A DNA stretch of 64,000 nt from Gemmatimonadota bacterium (lineage in GTDB: Bacteria; Gemmatimonadota; Gemmatimonadetes; Longimicrobiales; Gaopeijiaceae): positions 48,280 to 112,279 of the forward strand of contig JAPPOV010000044.1 of NCBI GenBank assembly GCA_028873595.1. The letters are read 5' to 3'. Numbering within the stretch: position 1 is the first letter of the stretch; each line of letters begins with the position of its first letter. The position numbers and the translations under genes were made by a program. Below the pieces are notes generated by a model. That model did no database searches, had not been told where the DNA came from, and worked only from the letters and a program-made list of their open reading frames with translations. Shown one piece after another: positions 1-7,035 of this stretch.

Positions 1-435
1 GGCGAGGGTCGCCACACCGACCACGATCGCAGTCAGCATGAGTACGTGAGGAATCGGATTTGAGTAGAGGATCTCGGATGCCTGCGTCGCCGCGTGTACC
101 ACATCGTTCGCGACCTGGGCCGCACCATCCGCGGCACCCGTAGCCACCTCTCCAACGGCATCCGTCACGTCATGGCTGCCATCCGCAGTCGCTTCATGGC
201 CCGCATCCGCGGCGGCATGACCCTCTTCCACGCCGTGATCTCCGGAACCGATCAGGATCGGGGCCGTTCCTCCGGTGATCTTGCCGAAGGAGACGTACAT
301 CATGATGACGGACGTCTGGAAGATGTTCAGCCCGATGAGCTTCTTCACGAGGTTGTCCCGAGCGATCAGCGTGTAGAAGCCGACCATCATCAGGACGACC
401 ACCGCCCAGTAGTTGAAGAGTCCGAGCGCGATCAC
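1..435 (-). CDS. mrpC: Na+/H+ antiporter subunit MrpC (MnhC/NuoK-like), 3' end at or beyond window edge
   Basis: This is an integral membrane subunit of the Mrp-type multi-subunit cation/proton antiporter, homologous to NuoK of complex I. 145 codons are visible and the frame is still open at base 1. Residues 1-60 form the first two membrane helices and the conserved GGTAPI turn; a third helix (VLMLTAIVVG) follows at about 130-145. The usual short loop between helices 2 and 3 is replaced by about 60 residues (62-122) rich in Ala, Asp, His and Glu. The start is GTG at 435, preceded by AAGGAGG, and it overlaps the mrpB stop as GTGA. MrpD would be expected just outside the window. Confidence 0.88.
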   Translation of the reverse strand, partial: MIALGLFNYWAVVVLMMVGFYTLIARDNLVKKLIGLNIFQTSVIMMYVSFGKITGGTAPILIGSGDHGVEEGHAAADAGHEATADGSHDVTDAVGEVATGAADGAAQVANDVVHAATQASEILYSNPIPHVLMLTAIVVGVATLA

Positions 436-875
436 GGGTCGATCCTCCTTCGCCCTGCAAAGGCATAGAAGAGAGCGACCATGACACCGAATACGGTGAT
501 CAGCACGCCTAACTCGATCCCGATGATCCCAATGTGCTGACCGTGGGTCGGATCATGCTCATACCCGTAGACGCCGAAGAGGTAGCTGTAGTTCAGGAAC
601 TCGCCGCCCCGGAACATCGAGAGATACCCGACGGCGAGGTACAGGGCTACGCCTCCCGCTCCGCAGACATAGGCCACCTTGGGTGGCATGACCTTGACGG
701 CGTTCCCGAGGCCGAAGACCAGCGCATGTAGCACGAACGCTGCCGCGAAGATCACGCCCGCCTGGAAACCACCACCCGGGCCGAAATCACCGTGGAACTG
801 CACGTACAACGCGAAGAGCAGGATAAACGGACTCAAGATCTTCGTCCCCACCCGGAGAATGACGCGATCATCCAT
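432..875 (-). CDS. mrpB: Na+/H+ antiporter subunit MrpB (MnhB)
   Basis: 147-residue membrane subunit of the Mrp antiporter. The hallmark GPGGGFQAG loop lies after the first helices (residues about 32-40), and four hydrophobic segments are visible. The reading frame is open further upstream, but ATG 875 has AGGAGG six bases in front of it, whereas the ATG at 881 sits directly against that site, so 875 is chosen. The start overlaps the end of the MbhD/E-type gene by 8 bases and the stop overlaps the mrpC start, so translation is probably coupled along the operon. Confidence 0.92.
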   Translation of the reverse strand: MDDRVILRVGTKILSPFILLFALYVQFHGDFGPGGGFQAGVIFAAAFVLHALVFGLGNAVKVMPPKVAYVCGAGGVALYLAVGYLSMFRGGEFLNYSYLFGVYGYEHDPTHGQHIGIIGIELGVLITVFGVMVALFYAFAGRRRIDP

Positions 876-1566
876 GCGCATCCTCCTGCGTGGGGCCGGA
901 CTCCTTATCCGGCCCGGGATCACCCATGGTTGGGTCGGGGGCTTCTTGAGCACCCAACTGCGCGATCATCTCGTCACGCGTCGTACCCGGCTTCACCGTG
1001 TACCAACGCCCGTCATGGAAAACACGCTTTGGAAGCGGGCCTCTGGAGAGGAGCAACAGGACTCCGACCATGGCGGCGAAGATGACCGCCGTCTCACCCA
1101 TGGTATCATAGCCGCGGTAGGAACCAAGGACCGAGGTAACGACATTCGGAATGTGCCCGACCTCCGACTCGGAGTCTTCGATATAGTGCCGGGCAACGTG
1201 CTGGTGAGCCGGATTGTCGACCCCACCGAACGGCGGAATCTCCGCCGTTCCGTACACCAGAATCCCACCCGTGACCAGGACCACGAAGAGAGGCAGAATC
1301 GGTGTGTGCTGGGGTTCCGCCTCCTTGTACCCGACCAGTGCCAGCGTTCCGAGCAGGAGCACGGTGGAGATCCCGGCCCCAACTGCGGCCTCGGTGAAGG
1401 CGACGTCGACCGCATCCATGACCACGAAGAGCCCGGCCGAAACCAGGCTGTAGATCCCCGTGAGCATCACGGCCGCGAACAGATTCCGAATGCGGATGAC
1501 CGCAATCCCGGTCACCGCGAGCAGGATGAGCAAAACAACGTCGACGATCTGGGGCATCATAGCCAT
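868..1566 (-). CDS. MbhD/MbhE-type fusion subunit (DUF4040 plus MrpB N-terminal-like) of the antiporter
   Basis: 232 residues. Residues 1-80 resemble MbhD/DUF4040, the module fused to the C-terminus of MrpA in many Bacilli (three helices; the segment VDVAFTEAAVGAGIST is typical). A middle helix at about 93-108 and the part around 148-178 (GYDTMGETAVIFAAMVGVLL) match the MbhE/MrpB-N module, where YDTxGE is diagnostic. The C-terminal 50 residues are charged and cytoplasmic. It shares one base with mrpG (TGATG) and overlaps mrpB. In this layout the antiporter therefore has a stand-alone D/E subunit, as in membrane-bound hydrogenase-related complexes. Confidence 0.85.
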   Translation of the reverse strand: MAMMPQIVDVVLLILLAVTGIAVIRIRNLFAAVMLTGIYSLVSAGLFVVMDAVDVAFTEAAVGAGISTVLLLGTLALVGYKEAEPQHTPILPLFVVLVTGGILVYGTAEIPPFGGVDNPAHQHVARHYIEDSESEVGHIPNVVTSVLGSYRGYDTMGETAVIFAAMVGVLLLLSRGPLPKRVFHDGRWYTVKPGTTRDEMIAQLGAQEAPDPTMGDPGPDKESGPTQEDAHG

Positions 1567-1916
1567 CAGGCGTCACCATCCGTTGGCGCAGTCCATGGCT
1601 CGACACCGCCAGCCAACCCGGCCCGCGCCAGTGCGTGCGTCGCGATCGGGCTCGTGAACAGGATGAACAGGTAGATCAGAACAAGCCGGACGAGGACGAA
1701 CCACCACGTGTCCTGGCCGTGCAGGATGCCCTCGATCGTCTGCAGCATCATGCCGAGGATGAGGAAGCCCGCACCCATCGTATCCGTCATTCCCGCTGCG
1801 TGGAGGCGTGTGTACACATCGGGGAGCCGAAGCACGCCGATGGTGCCTACCAGCATGAAGAAGAGCCCCGCCACGATCGAGATCCAGCTCGCCACCTCGA
1901 GCACCAAGTCGATCAT
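1566..1916 (-). CDS. mrpG: Na+/H+ antiporter subunit MrpG (MnhG)
   Basis: 116-residue small membrane subunit. The family signature is visible in residues 20-45: a glycine-rich first helix followed by GVLRLPDVYTRLHAAG and then DTMGAG. Three hydrophobic segments are present. It overlaps mrpF by four bases (ATGA) and the MbhD/E gene by one base, so it is part of the same transcription unit. It has no catalytic role of its own and is needed for assembly of the Mrp complex. Confidence 0.93.
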   Translation of the reverse strand: MIDLVLEVASWISIVAGLFFMLVGTIGVLRLPDVYTRLHAAGMTDTMGAGFLILGMMLQTIEGILHGQDTWWFVLVRLVLIYLFILFTSPIATHALARAGLAGGVEPWTAPTDGDA

Positions 1917-2197
1917 TCGGCCTCCCGGTGCACGCGACGCGTCAAGCCGAGATCTCCGAACTCGAAGAATTTCAGGACGGCGATCGTTCCGATGAAGTTG
2001 ATCAGCGCATAGACCAGAGCGAGATCCAGGAACTCCGGACGGCCCGTCAGAAACCCGAGCGACGCGATCAAGAGCACGGTCTTCGTACCGAACGTATTCA
2101 CCGCCAGCACTCGATCGTACACCGTGGGGCCCAGCAGAGCTCGAAGCAGGGCCAGCGACATCGAGACCAGAATACCTGCAGCGGCAGCGACGAACAT
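1913..2197 (-). CDS. mrpF: Na+/H+ antiporter subunit MrpF (MnhF)
   Basis: 94 residues with three transmembrane helices and the typical GPTVYDRVLAVNTFGTK segment that follows the first helix. A longer reading frame exists, but ATG 2197 begins directly with the hydrophobic MFVAAAAG stretch expected for this family. Only four bases separate it from the mrpE stop, and its own stop overlaps the mrpG start. Confidence 0.9.
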   Translation of the reverse strand: MFVAAAAGILVSMSLALLRALLGPTVYDRVLAVNTFGTKTVLLIASLGFLTGRPEFLDLALVYALINFIGTIAVLKFFEFGDLGLTRRVHREAE

Positions 2198-2201
2198 AGG
2201 G

Positions 2202-2675
2202 TCAGTTCCCCTCGACCCTGGAGCAGCGAACATCCATCGCCTGCTCTTCGCCTGTCTCGAGGTCGGCCGCGCGGAGCGCGTGGATCTCGAAGTCGTTTCC
2301 GCTCACGCCGGTGGTGATGGTACCGGGCGTCAGGGTGATCGAATTCGCGTAGATCGCCCGTCCCAAGTCACTTCGCTGAGAGCCGCGGAAGGACACCATC
2401 CTCGGACTGATCTGCATGTCGGGGCTCAGAATCACCTTCGCCACAACGATGTTCGCGACGAGGATCTCCTTCAGAAGCCACGGCAGATACGCCAGCATAC
2501 GGAGCGTCGTATGCAGCGGTACGCCCTCTTCATCGATCACACCCATCCTGTGGGACAGATAGACGACGAGAGCACACGAGCCGACGCCGAAACCAAGCAG
2601 CATGGGCGTGTAATGACCTGACAATGCCAACCAGAAGGCAAACAGTGTCACACCCAGTCCGAACGCTCGGAGCAA
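2202..2675 (-). CDS. mrpE: Na+/H+ antiporter subunit MrpE (MnhE)
   Basis: 157 residues. An N-terminal pair of helices (residues about 4-40) is followed by the conserved WLLKEILVANIVVAKVIL segment and a soluble C-terminal region with NSITLTPGTIT, both family hallmarks. The start is TTG at 2675 with TAGGAG six bases upstream. It is the first gene of the Mrp operon seen here; the 73 bases upstream separate it from lptE. Confidence 0.92.
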   Translation of the reverse strand: MLRAFGLGVTLFAFWLALSGHYTPMLLGFGVGSCALVVYLSHRMGVIDEEGVPLHTTLRMLAYLPWLLKEILVANIVVAKVILSPDMQISPRMVSFRGSQRSDLGRAIYANSITLTPGTITTGVSGNDFEIHALRAADLETGEEQAMDVRCSRVEGN

Positions 2676-2748
2676 ACTGACTCCTAACCCTGATCTTGTT
2701 GGGAAGGTGGCGGGCGGCGGACCCAGCCGGGAAAAGACGCGGGCGATA

Positions 2749-3333
2749 TTACCAGTTGGACTGGGCCCCGTCCACTATCTCCTGCACAAGAAGTTCGATC
2801 GCCCTCAGGCGGCCTCCCTCTTCCGGCGATCCCTCGGGGTATTCCCCCCGGGCCGTGACCCTGCTCGACTCCCAAAGAATGACGTTTTCGACCAGATCGA
2901 CGATCTCCACACTGGCCGAGAGATTGACCTGCCGCTGCAGCACGGTCGCGGCCTGACCGGGCTGTCCGGCCCGGTAGTTCGGTGCAGCCACGTCGTATCG
3001 GGTGATCGATCCACGAACGATCGCATCGGCGATATCCGCACCAGCGGTCCGAACGCCCAAAGCGCTGGGAAGTCGGCGCAGAAGTTGATCATACAGTTCA
3101 CCCGTGAGCTCGAACCGGGTGGTTTCGTTCTCGAATGGTTCGATGGCGATCGATTGAACGTGAGGGGGCGGAAATGACCCGGCGACGAAGGAGTAGTTGC
3201 ATGCTGCAGGAGCGAAAACCAGGACGCCTGCCACCGTTCTGAGGAAGGCCCGCCGATCCTTGGGTGGTGATGTGATCCCCATTTCACGGGTGTGTTCGCG
3301 TCGAGTCGCGGCCAGGAGTTCATCGGTGTTCAT
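2749..3333 (-). CDS. lptE: LptE-family LPS-assembly lipoprotein
   Basis: Outer-membrane lipoprotein expected to partner LptD in LPS insertion. Residues 40-46 (FAPAACN) form the lipobox, and mature residues YSF...SIAIEPFENET and ELTGELYDQLLRRL match the compact LptE fold. The family is short and poorly conserved, so the name rests on this pattern and on the lipid A neighbour lpxH. Start sites 3333, 3324 and 3282 are all possible; none has a strong ribosome site, and 3333 leaves only 9 bases to the upstream lipoprotein gene. The leader holds a Tat-like DRRAFLRT stretch. Confidence 0.7.
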   Translation of the reverse strand: MNTDELLAATRREHTREMGITSPPKDRRAFLRTVAGVLVFAPAACNYSFVAGSFPPPHVQSIAIEPFENETTRFELTGELYDQLLRRLPSALGVRTAGADIADAIVRGSITRYDVAAPNYRAGQPGQAATVLQRQVNLSASVEIVDLVENVILWESSRVTARGEYPEGSPEEGGRLRAIELLVQEIVDGAQSNW

Positions 3334-3342
3334 CGGTGGAAT

Positions 3343-4047
3343 CTACTGCGCCCGGGGGTCCCAGATGGAGGGGTCGAATGATTCGGAGGGGATCACAGCC
3401 GTTCGTGTAATCTTCAGCTCCCGGAAATCGACGAGATTGCGGTACGTCGCGGCCGCGGGGTAGCCACCGTCGGCGGCTGCCGTGAGTCGGACCCACTGGA
3501 CCACCGAAGAACCCTCGAGCATCTCGAGCGCTCTGAGCCGTCCCTCCTCCACTTCGTAGTGGATCGCAAAGTCATCCTCACCGGCATATCTGAAACGATG
3601 TGCCGCCCCTTCCAGCTCCTCTCCTCCCGACAGCCGAGCCGTCGCGAGGGGGCGGAATACGCCGAGCGTCCCCCACATCAGTTCGACCGGTGGAAGCACG
3701 TCATCCGGTGCCCCATACGGGAGCCGGAGCTCGTCGTTCACCAGGGCAGCCGAAACCACCCCTTCGCCATTGTCGAGGAAGAGATCGAGTCGGGCTTGAA
3801 ACGGGGGCTCCACCCGAGCGATCCCTATGCCCTCGACGCGAGATCCGGCTTCGTTGAGCTCCCAGCGGAACTCGATCCGCGACGCGTTCGTGAGGCGCGT
3901 TTGTTCCGCAGCCGCTTGCGCCGCACCACTGGGGTCAGGGATCGGGCCAATCGCGACCGGACGCCTCGTGCCACACGCCAGGAGTGAGAGAACAAGGAAA
4001 CCAATGGCTGAAGTTCGCCATGAGTGGCGGATTCGCTGAGTGCGCAT
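3343..4047 (-). CDS. Outer-membrane lipoprotein, LolB/DUF4292-like
   Basis: 234 residues from ATG 4047. The signal peptide ends in a lipobox (LSLLACG, Cys about 25). The mature part shows a pattern of a beta-rich half-barrel: an EFRWEL strand near 60, a PPFQARLDLF strand, a repeated VNDELRLPYG turn, and later RFRYAGEDDFAIHYEVE. LolB and DUF4292 proteins share this lipid-binding fold, but sequence alone does not separate them. It lies directly upstream of lptE and divergent from lpxH, suggesting an envelope-lipid role. Confidence 0.55.
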   Translation of the reverse strand: MRTQRIRHSWRTSAIGFLVLSLLACGTRRPVAIGPIPDPSGAAQAAAEQTRLTNASRIEFRWELNEAGSRVEGIGIARVEPPFQARLDLFLDNGEGVVSAALVNDELRLPYGAPDDVLPPVELMWGTLGVFRPLATARLSGGEELEGAAHRFRYAGEDDFAIHYEVEEGRLRALEMLEGSSVVQWVRLTAAADGGYPAAATYRNLVDFRELKITRTAVIPSESFDPSIWDPRAQ

Positions 4048-4096
4048 GAGTACACTACCCCTTTGAGGGGCCGGCGGTTCGCGTTCACTTTGTCCC

Positions 4097-4840
4097 GTGT
4101 CTACGTCGCAACCCATCTACGTCGCCTCCGATGTCCATTTCGGAGCAGGTCCTCCGGCTCACCAGGAGGCGTTTCTCGAGTGGCTCGACCACGCCGCGTC
4201 CTGCGCGTCGTCGATCCTGATCAATGGAGATCTCTTCGATTTCTGGTTCGAATACCAGTGGGGGATCACCCGTGGGCACGAGGCGCTCCTGGAACGGCTT
4301 CGGATGGTCGTGGCCGCAGGTGTTCCAATCACCCTCATGGGCGGCAACCATGATTGGTGGGGTGGTCGGTACCTGAGGGACGAGATCGGTGTCGAATTCC
4401 TCCACGAGCCGGTGACGCGGTCCCTGGCCGGGCACACGACGCGCGTAGCGCATGGAGACGGGCTCGGAGTCGGAGAATACGGCTACCGGGTCCTCAAGAC
4501 CGTCCTGCGCTCATCAGTCACCACGCTTGCCTTCGGCATGCTCCCCATTAGCATCGGAGATCGAATCGCCGGACGTGTGTCAGACACCAAGGACCGTTGG
4601 GACCAGTGGGGCGATGGGCAGCAGGAACGGTCGAACGCGCTCGAAGCCTGGGCGATAGAAACGCTCGCCGAACATCGGGAACTCGACCTCGTGCTCCTGG
4701 GTCACACGCACCTGCCCCTTCTGCGCGAGCCGGAGGAGGGTCGCTGGTACGTAAATTCGGGAGATTGGGTGTTCCACCAGAGCTATGTGATACTGGACAA
4801 CGGAAAGCCTCCGAGGCTCCTGGACTGGAGGGAGCGGTGA
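4097..4840 (+). CDS. lpxH: UDP-2,3-diacylglucosamine diphosphatase (LpxH-type)
   Basis: 247 residues, calcineurin-like metallophosphoesterase that removes UMP from UDP-2,3-diacylglucosamine in lipid A synthesis. All metal-binding blocks are visible: SDVHFG (11-16), NGDLFDFWFEY (about 43-53), GGNHDWW (about 81), AHGDG (about 118) and GHTHLP (about 202). The FDFWFEY block is typical of LpxH rather than other phosphoesterases. Start GTG 4097 faces the divergent lipoprotein gene across 49 bases. Its stop overlaps the next gene as GTGA. Confidence 0.9.
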   Translation: MSTSQPIYVASDVHFGAGPPAHQEAFLEWLDHAASCASSILINGDLFDFWFEYQWGITRGHEALLERLRMVVAAGVPITLMGGNHDWWGGRYLRDEIGVEFLHEPVTRSLAGHTTRVAHGDGLGVGEYGYRVLKTVLRSSVTTLAFGMLPISIGDRIAGRVSDTKDRWDQWGDGQQERSNALEAWAIETLAEHRELDLVLLGHTHLPLLREPEEGRWYVNSGDWVFHQSYVILDNGKPPRLLDWRER

Positions 4841-5481
4841 ACCGCGCGATATCGAGATCACCGACCCGAGGGCGGATACCCTTGCGATGCGTCATGATCC
4901 TGCTGGTCGGAGCGTTCGCTGTGGGCCTCGGTGCGGCCGCGTCGCTCGAAGCGCAGGTCGCGCCCGCACTCTCGCCTCCGGGAGATTCCCTGCCCGGAAC
5001 TCCGCCACCGATCGACGTTTCGCCCGGCGGCGCGTTCCTGCGCGCAGCGCTCTTTCCGGGCTGGGGGCACGCGGCGATCGGCTCGTACACTCGGGGCGGC
5101 TTTTACTTCGGAGCTCAGGCCGCCACGCTGTACACCCTGCTCCGGACCCGGACACGCATCGGGACAGTCCAGGATCGGGTGCGTTTGATGGAACAGGTCG
5201 TCCTGACCGAGCTCTCGTCCGCGGGCATCACCGATCCCGAGGCAGTACAAGAGGCGCTCGATGATGACGGACGCGTGAACCGGGTCCGCCGCCTTCTGGA
5301 CTCACGAAAAGAACAGCAGGAAGATCTGATCGCGCTGAGCATCTTCCTCGTCCTTCTCAGCGCTGCAGATGCGTATGTGTCGGCCCATCTGGCACGCTTT
5401 CCGGACCCCCTGGAGCTGGAGACGAACGTGACCGGAGCCGGGTTGGTCGAGATCGGCTTCAGAGTGCCCCTGCCGAACTGA
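4837..5481 (+). CDS. DUF5683-like membrane protein
   Basis: 214 residues from GTG 4837, which overlaps the lpxH stop, so it is probably translated by coupling. A leader helix ends near an ALA-type site (ASLEAQ), and the mature part carries the FLRAALFPGWGHAAIGSYTRGGFYFG block seen as a hairpin in DUF5683 proteins (split here: FLRAALFPGWGH, then YTRGGFYFG). A charged middle region (about 105-155) is followed by a second helix pair. Function is unknown; the family is common in Bacteroidota and Gemmatimonadota envelopes. Confidence 0.6.
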   Translation: MNRAISRSPTRGRIPLRCVMILLVGAFAVGLGAAASLEAQVAPALSPPGDSLPGTPPPIDVSPGGAFLRAALFPGWGHAAIGSYTRGGFYFGAQAATLYTLLRTRTRIGTVQDRVRLMEQVVLTELSSAGITDPEAVQEALDDDGRVNRVRRLLDSRKEQQEDLIALSIFLVLLSAADAYVSAHLARFPDPLELETNVTGAGLVEIGFRVPLPN

Positions 5482-5490
5482 GCTTCACGC

Positions 5491-5587
5491 TGGCGGGAAC
5501 GTGTGGGAATCGAACCCACCCACCCGGGTTCTAGCCGGGCTGCACGGTGTTGAAGACCGCCGAGGACACCAGTCCCCCTCCGCCCCC
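5491..5587 (-). tRNA. selC: tRNA-Sec (anticodon UCA)
   Basis: 97 bases that fold as a selenocysteine tRNA. The acceptor strands GGGGGCGG and ACGTTCCC form seven pairs, two of them G-U. The D stem has six pairs (GGGGAC/GTCCTC) around a four-base TGGT loop, the classic tRNA-Sec feature. The anticodon stem GCGGT/ACCGT carries loop CTTCAAC with TCA as anticodon. A long variable arm (24 bases) and the T arm GTGGG-TTCGATT-CCCAC follow, with discriminator G and an encoded CCA. The matching elongation factor gene selB lies at 50148-52049. Confidence 0.93.
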
Positions 5588-5666
5588 TCTGTTCAGCGTG
5601 TGCCGCGCCGGATTGTAGCAGAGTCGATCAGGACCGTCGAGACATCCCGCCCGGCCAGAGATCACC

Positions 5667-7028
5667 TCAGGTTCCAGGGAGATCCCCACCCGACCAGCGA
5701 ACAGCGACCTCCTCAAAGTCTCGTACCAGGCTCGCGCGAAGGTCACCGAGGCGATGCCGGGTCCCTGGACGTCGCCACGCCCGCAGGAAGACGCGGACGT
5801 CTTCTCGTACGGCCGCCTGCCGAACTCCCCATGCTACGGCCGCAAGCCCCAGCATTGGAGCCAGGATCGAGACCACAACCGCTGGCGTCAGGCCCATCGT
5901 GAAGAAGAGCCCCGCACAGATCATTCCGAGCCACAGCGGGAACACAAGGAATCCTATCGCAAGCTTGTACGTCGCCAGCTGGTCGTCATTCGTCCGGAAC
6001 CTCCCTACCCCGATGCGAATGAATAAGGACGGCACGGCCCAGAAAGCGGCCCCGAACATCGCTCCCGGGAGAACGAGTAGAAGCGTGGCCAGCTGATCGA
6101 CTGCGTAGATCGCAACCGCACCGGGTCGATATCGTCGTGGGACGTCGGCCTCTCGCACTCCCAGGGCCGTCACCATACGCCGATAGCGCCGCACATGCGC
6201 CCGTAATTCCTCCGCTTTCTCCGGATCCTCGGAGCGGAGTCGGGCATAGGCGCGGGCAAAGGTCCGCATGCGCGGAAGGCGCTCAGACAGCTTCTGGCGC
6301 TCCCTCGGACGGGCGCCCCCTTTCTCGCGGGCCCAGATGCGCTCGGCGAAGTCTACGAGCTCCCGATCCTCCGTCGTCTCCATCTGCAGGGTGACGGCAA
6401 ACAGACCCTGTCGGATATCCTGGGTCAGAGCTCGGGCAGCTTCGCGGTCGTCTCTTGAATATCGCTCGCGATAGGGCGCCACAGCGATGGGCTCTCCATA
6501 CGCCGCCACGGCCCGCCCCCGAAAGAACGGTTTGCGCTCGTAGGTGAGCCCCACGGGTTGCACCTTCAAGTCCAGAGTCCACCCCGAACGCTCTTCCGCC
6601 TGCAGGGCGATTCGCGCCGCCCCCGTCCTCAGTGGTGACATCCTCGGCGCTGAGTGGCTCTTCCCCTCTGGGTGGATTAGGACGGCATCACCGCTCATCA
6701 ACGCCTCAATGGCAGCGTCGAATGTTCCTTCGTTTAAGTGCATCCGATCCGGATAATCCTCCTTCCGGTACACCGGCAGTCCACCCAGCCCTCGAAAGAA
6801 CGCGCCGACGAATGCCTGCTCGAAGAGCGGCGCCTTGCCCAGCCACCGAGTCTGCCGCCCACCTGTATGAAATACGACAAGAGCGTCGACCCCCATGTTC
6901 GGATGATTAGGGGTAACAAGTACGGGTCCGGGCACGAGACCCGGACCCGTCCGTTCGACGTCATAGAAGAGCGCAACGGCCCACCCGAACAGCTTCGTGA
7001 TTATCGAGGGAAGCATCGGAGCCATCAT
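5667..7028 (-). CDS. Glycerol-phosphate/lysophospholipid acyltransferase family protein
   Basis: 453 residues. The acyltransferase block NHPNMGVDAL (residues about 40-49) has the His-x5-Asp spacing typical of the GPAT/DHAPAT-like branch, followed by FRGLGGLPVYRKED, PEGKSHSAPRMSPLRTGAAR and VQPVGLTYE. A central charged region (about 210-300) is followed by three or four C-terminal membrane helices (about 305-400). It probably transfers acyl groups to glycerol-phosphate or lysophospholipid at the inner membrane. It is separated by only 7 bases from the sortilin-like gene but need not be functionally tied to it. Confidence 0.8.
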   Translation of the reverse strand: MMAPMLPSIITKLFGWAVALFYDVERTGPGLVPGPVLVTPNHPNMGVDALVVFHTGGRQTRWLGKAPLFEQAFVGAFFRGLGGLPVYRKEDYPDRMHLNEGTFDAAIEALMSGDAVLIHPEGKSHSAPRMSPLRTGAARIALQAEERSGWTLDLKVQPVGLTYERKPFFRGRAVAAYGEPIAVAPYRERYSRDDREAARALTQDIRQGLFAVTLQMETTEDRELVDFAERIWAREKGGARPRERQKLSERLPRMRTFARAYARLRSEDPEKAEELRAHVRRYRRMVTALGVREADVPRRYRPGAVAIYAVDQLATLLLVLPGAMFGAAFWAVPSLFIRIGVGRFRTNDDQLATYKLAIGFLVFPLWLGMICAGLFFTMGLTPAVVVSILAPMLGLAAVAWGVRQAAVREDVRVFLRAWRRPGTRHRLGDLRASLVRDFEEVAVRWSGGDLPGT

Positions 7029-7035
7029 GTCTTCT

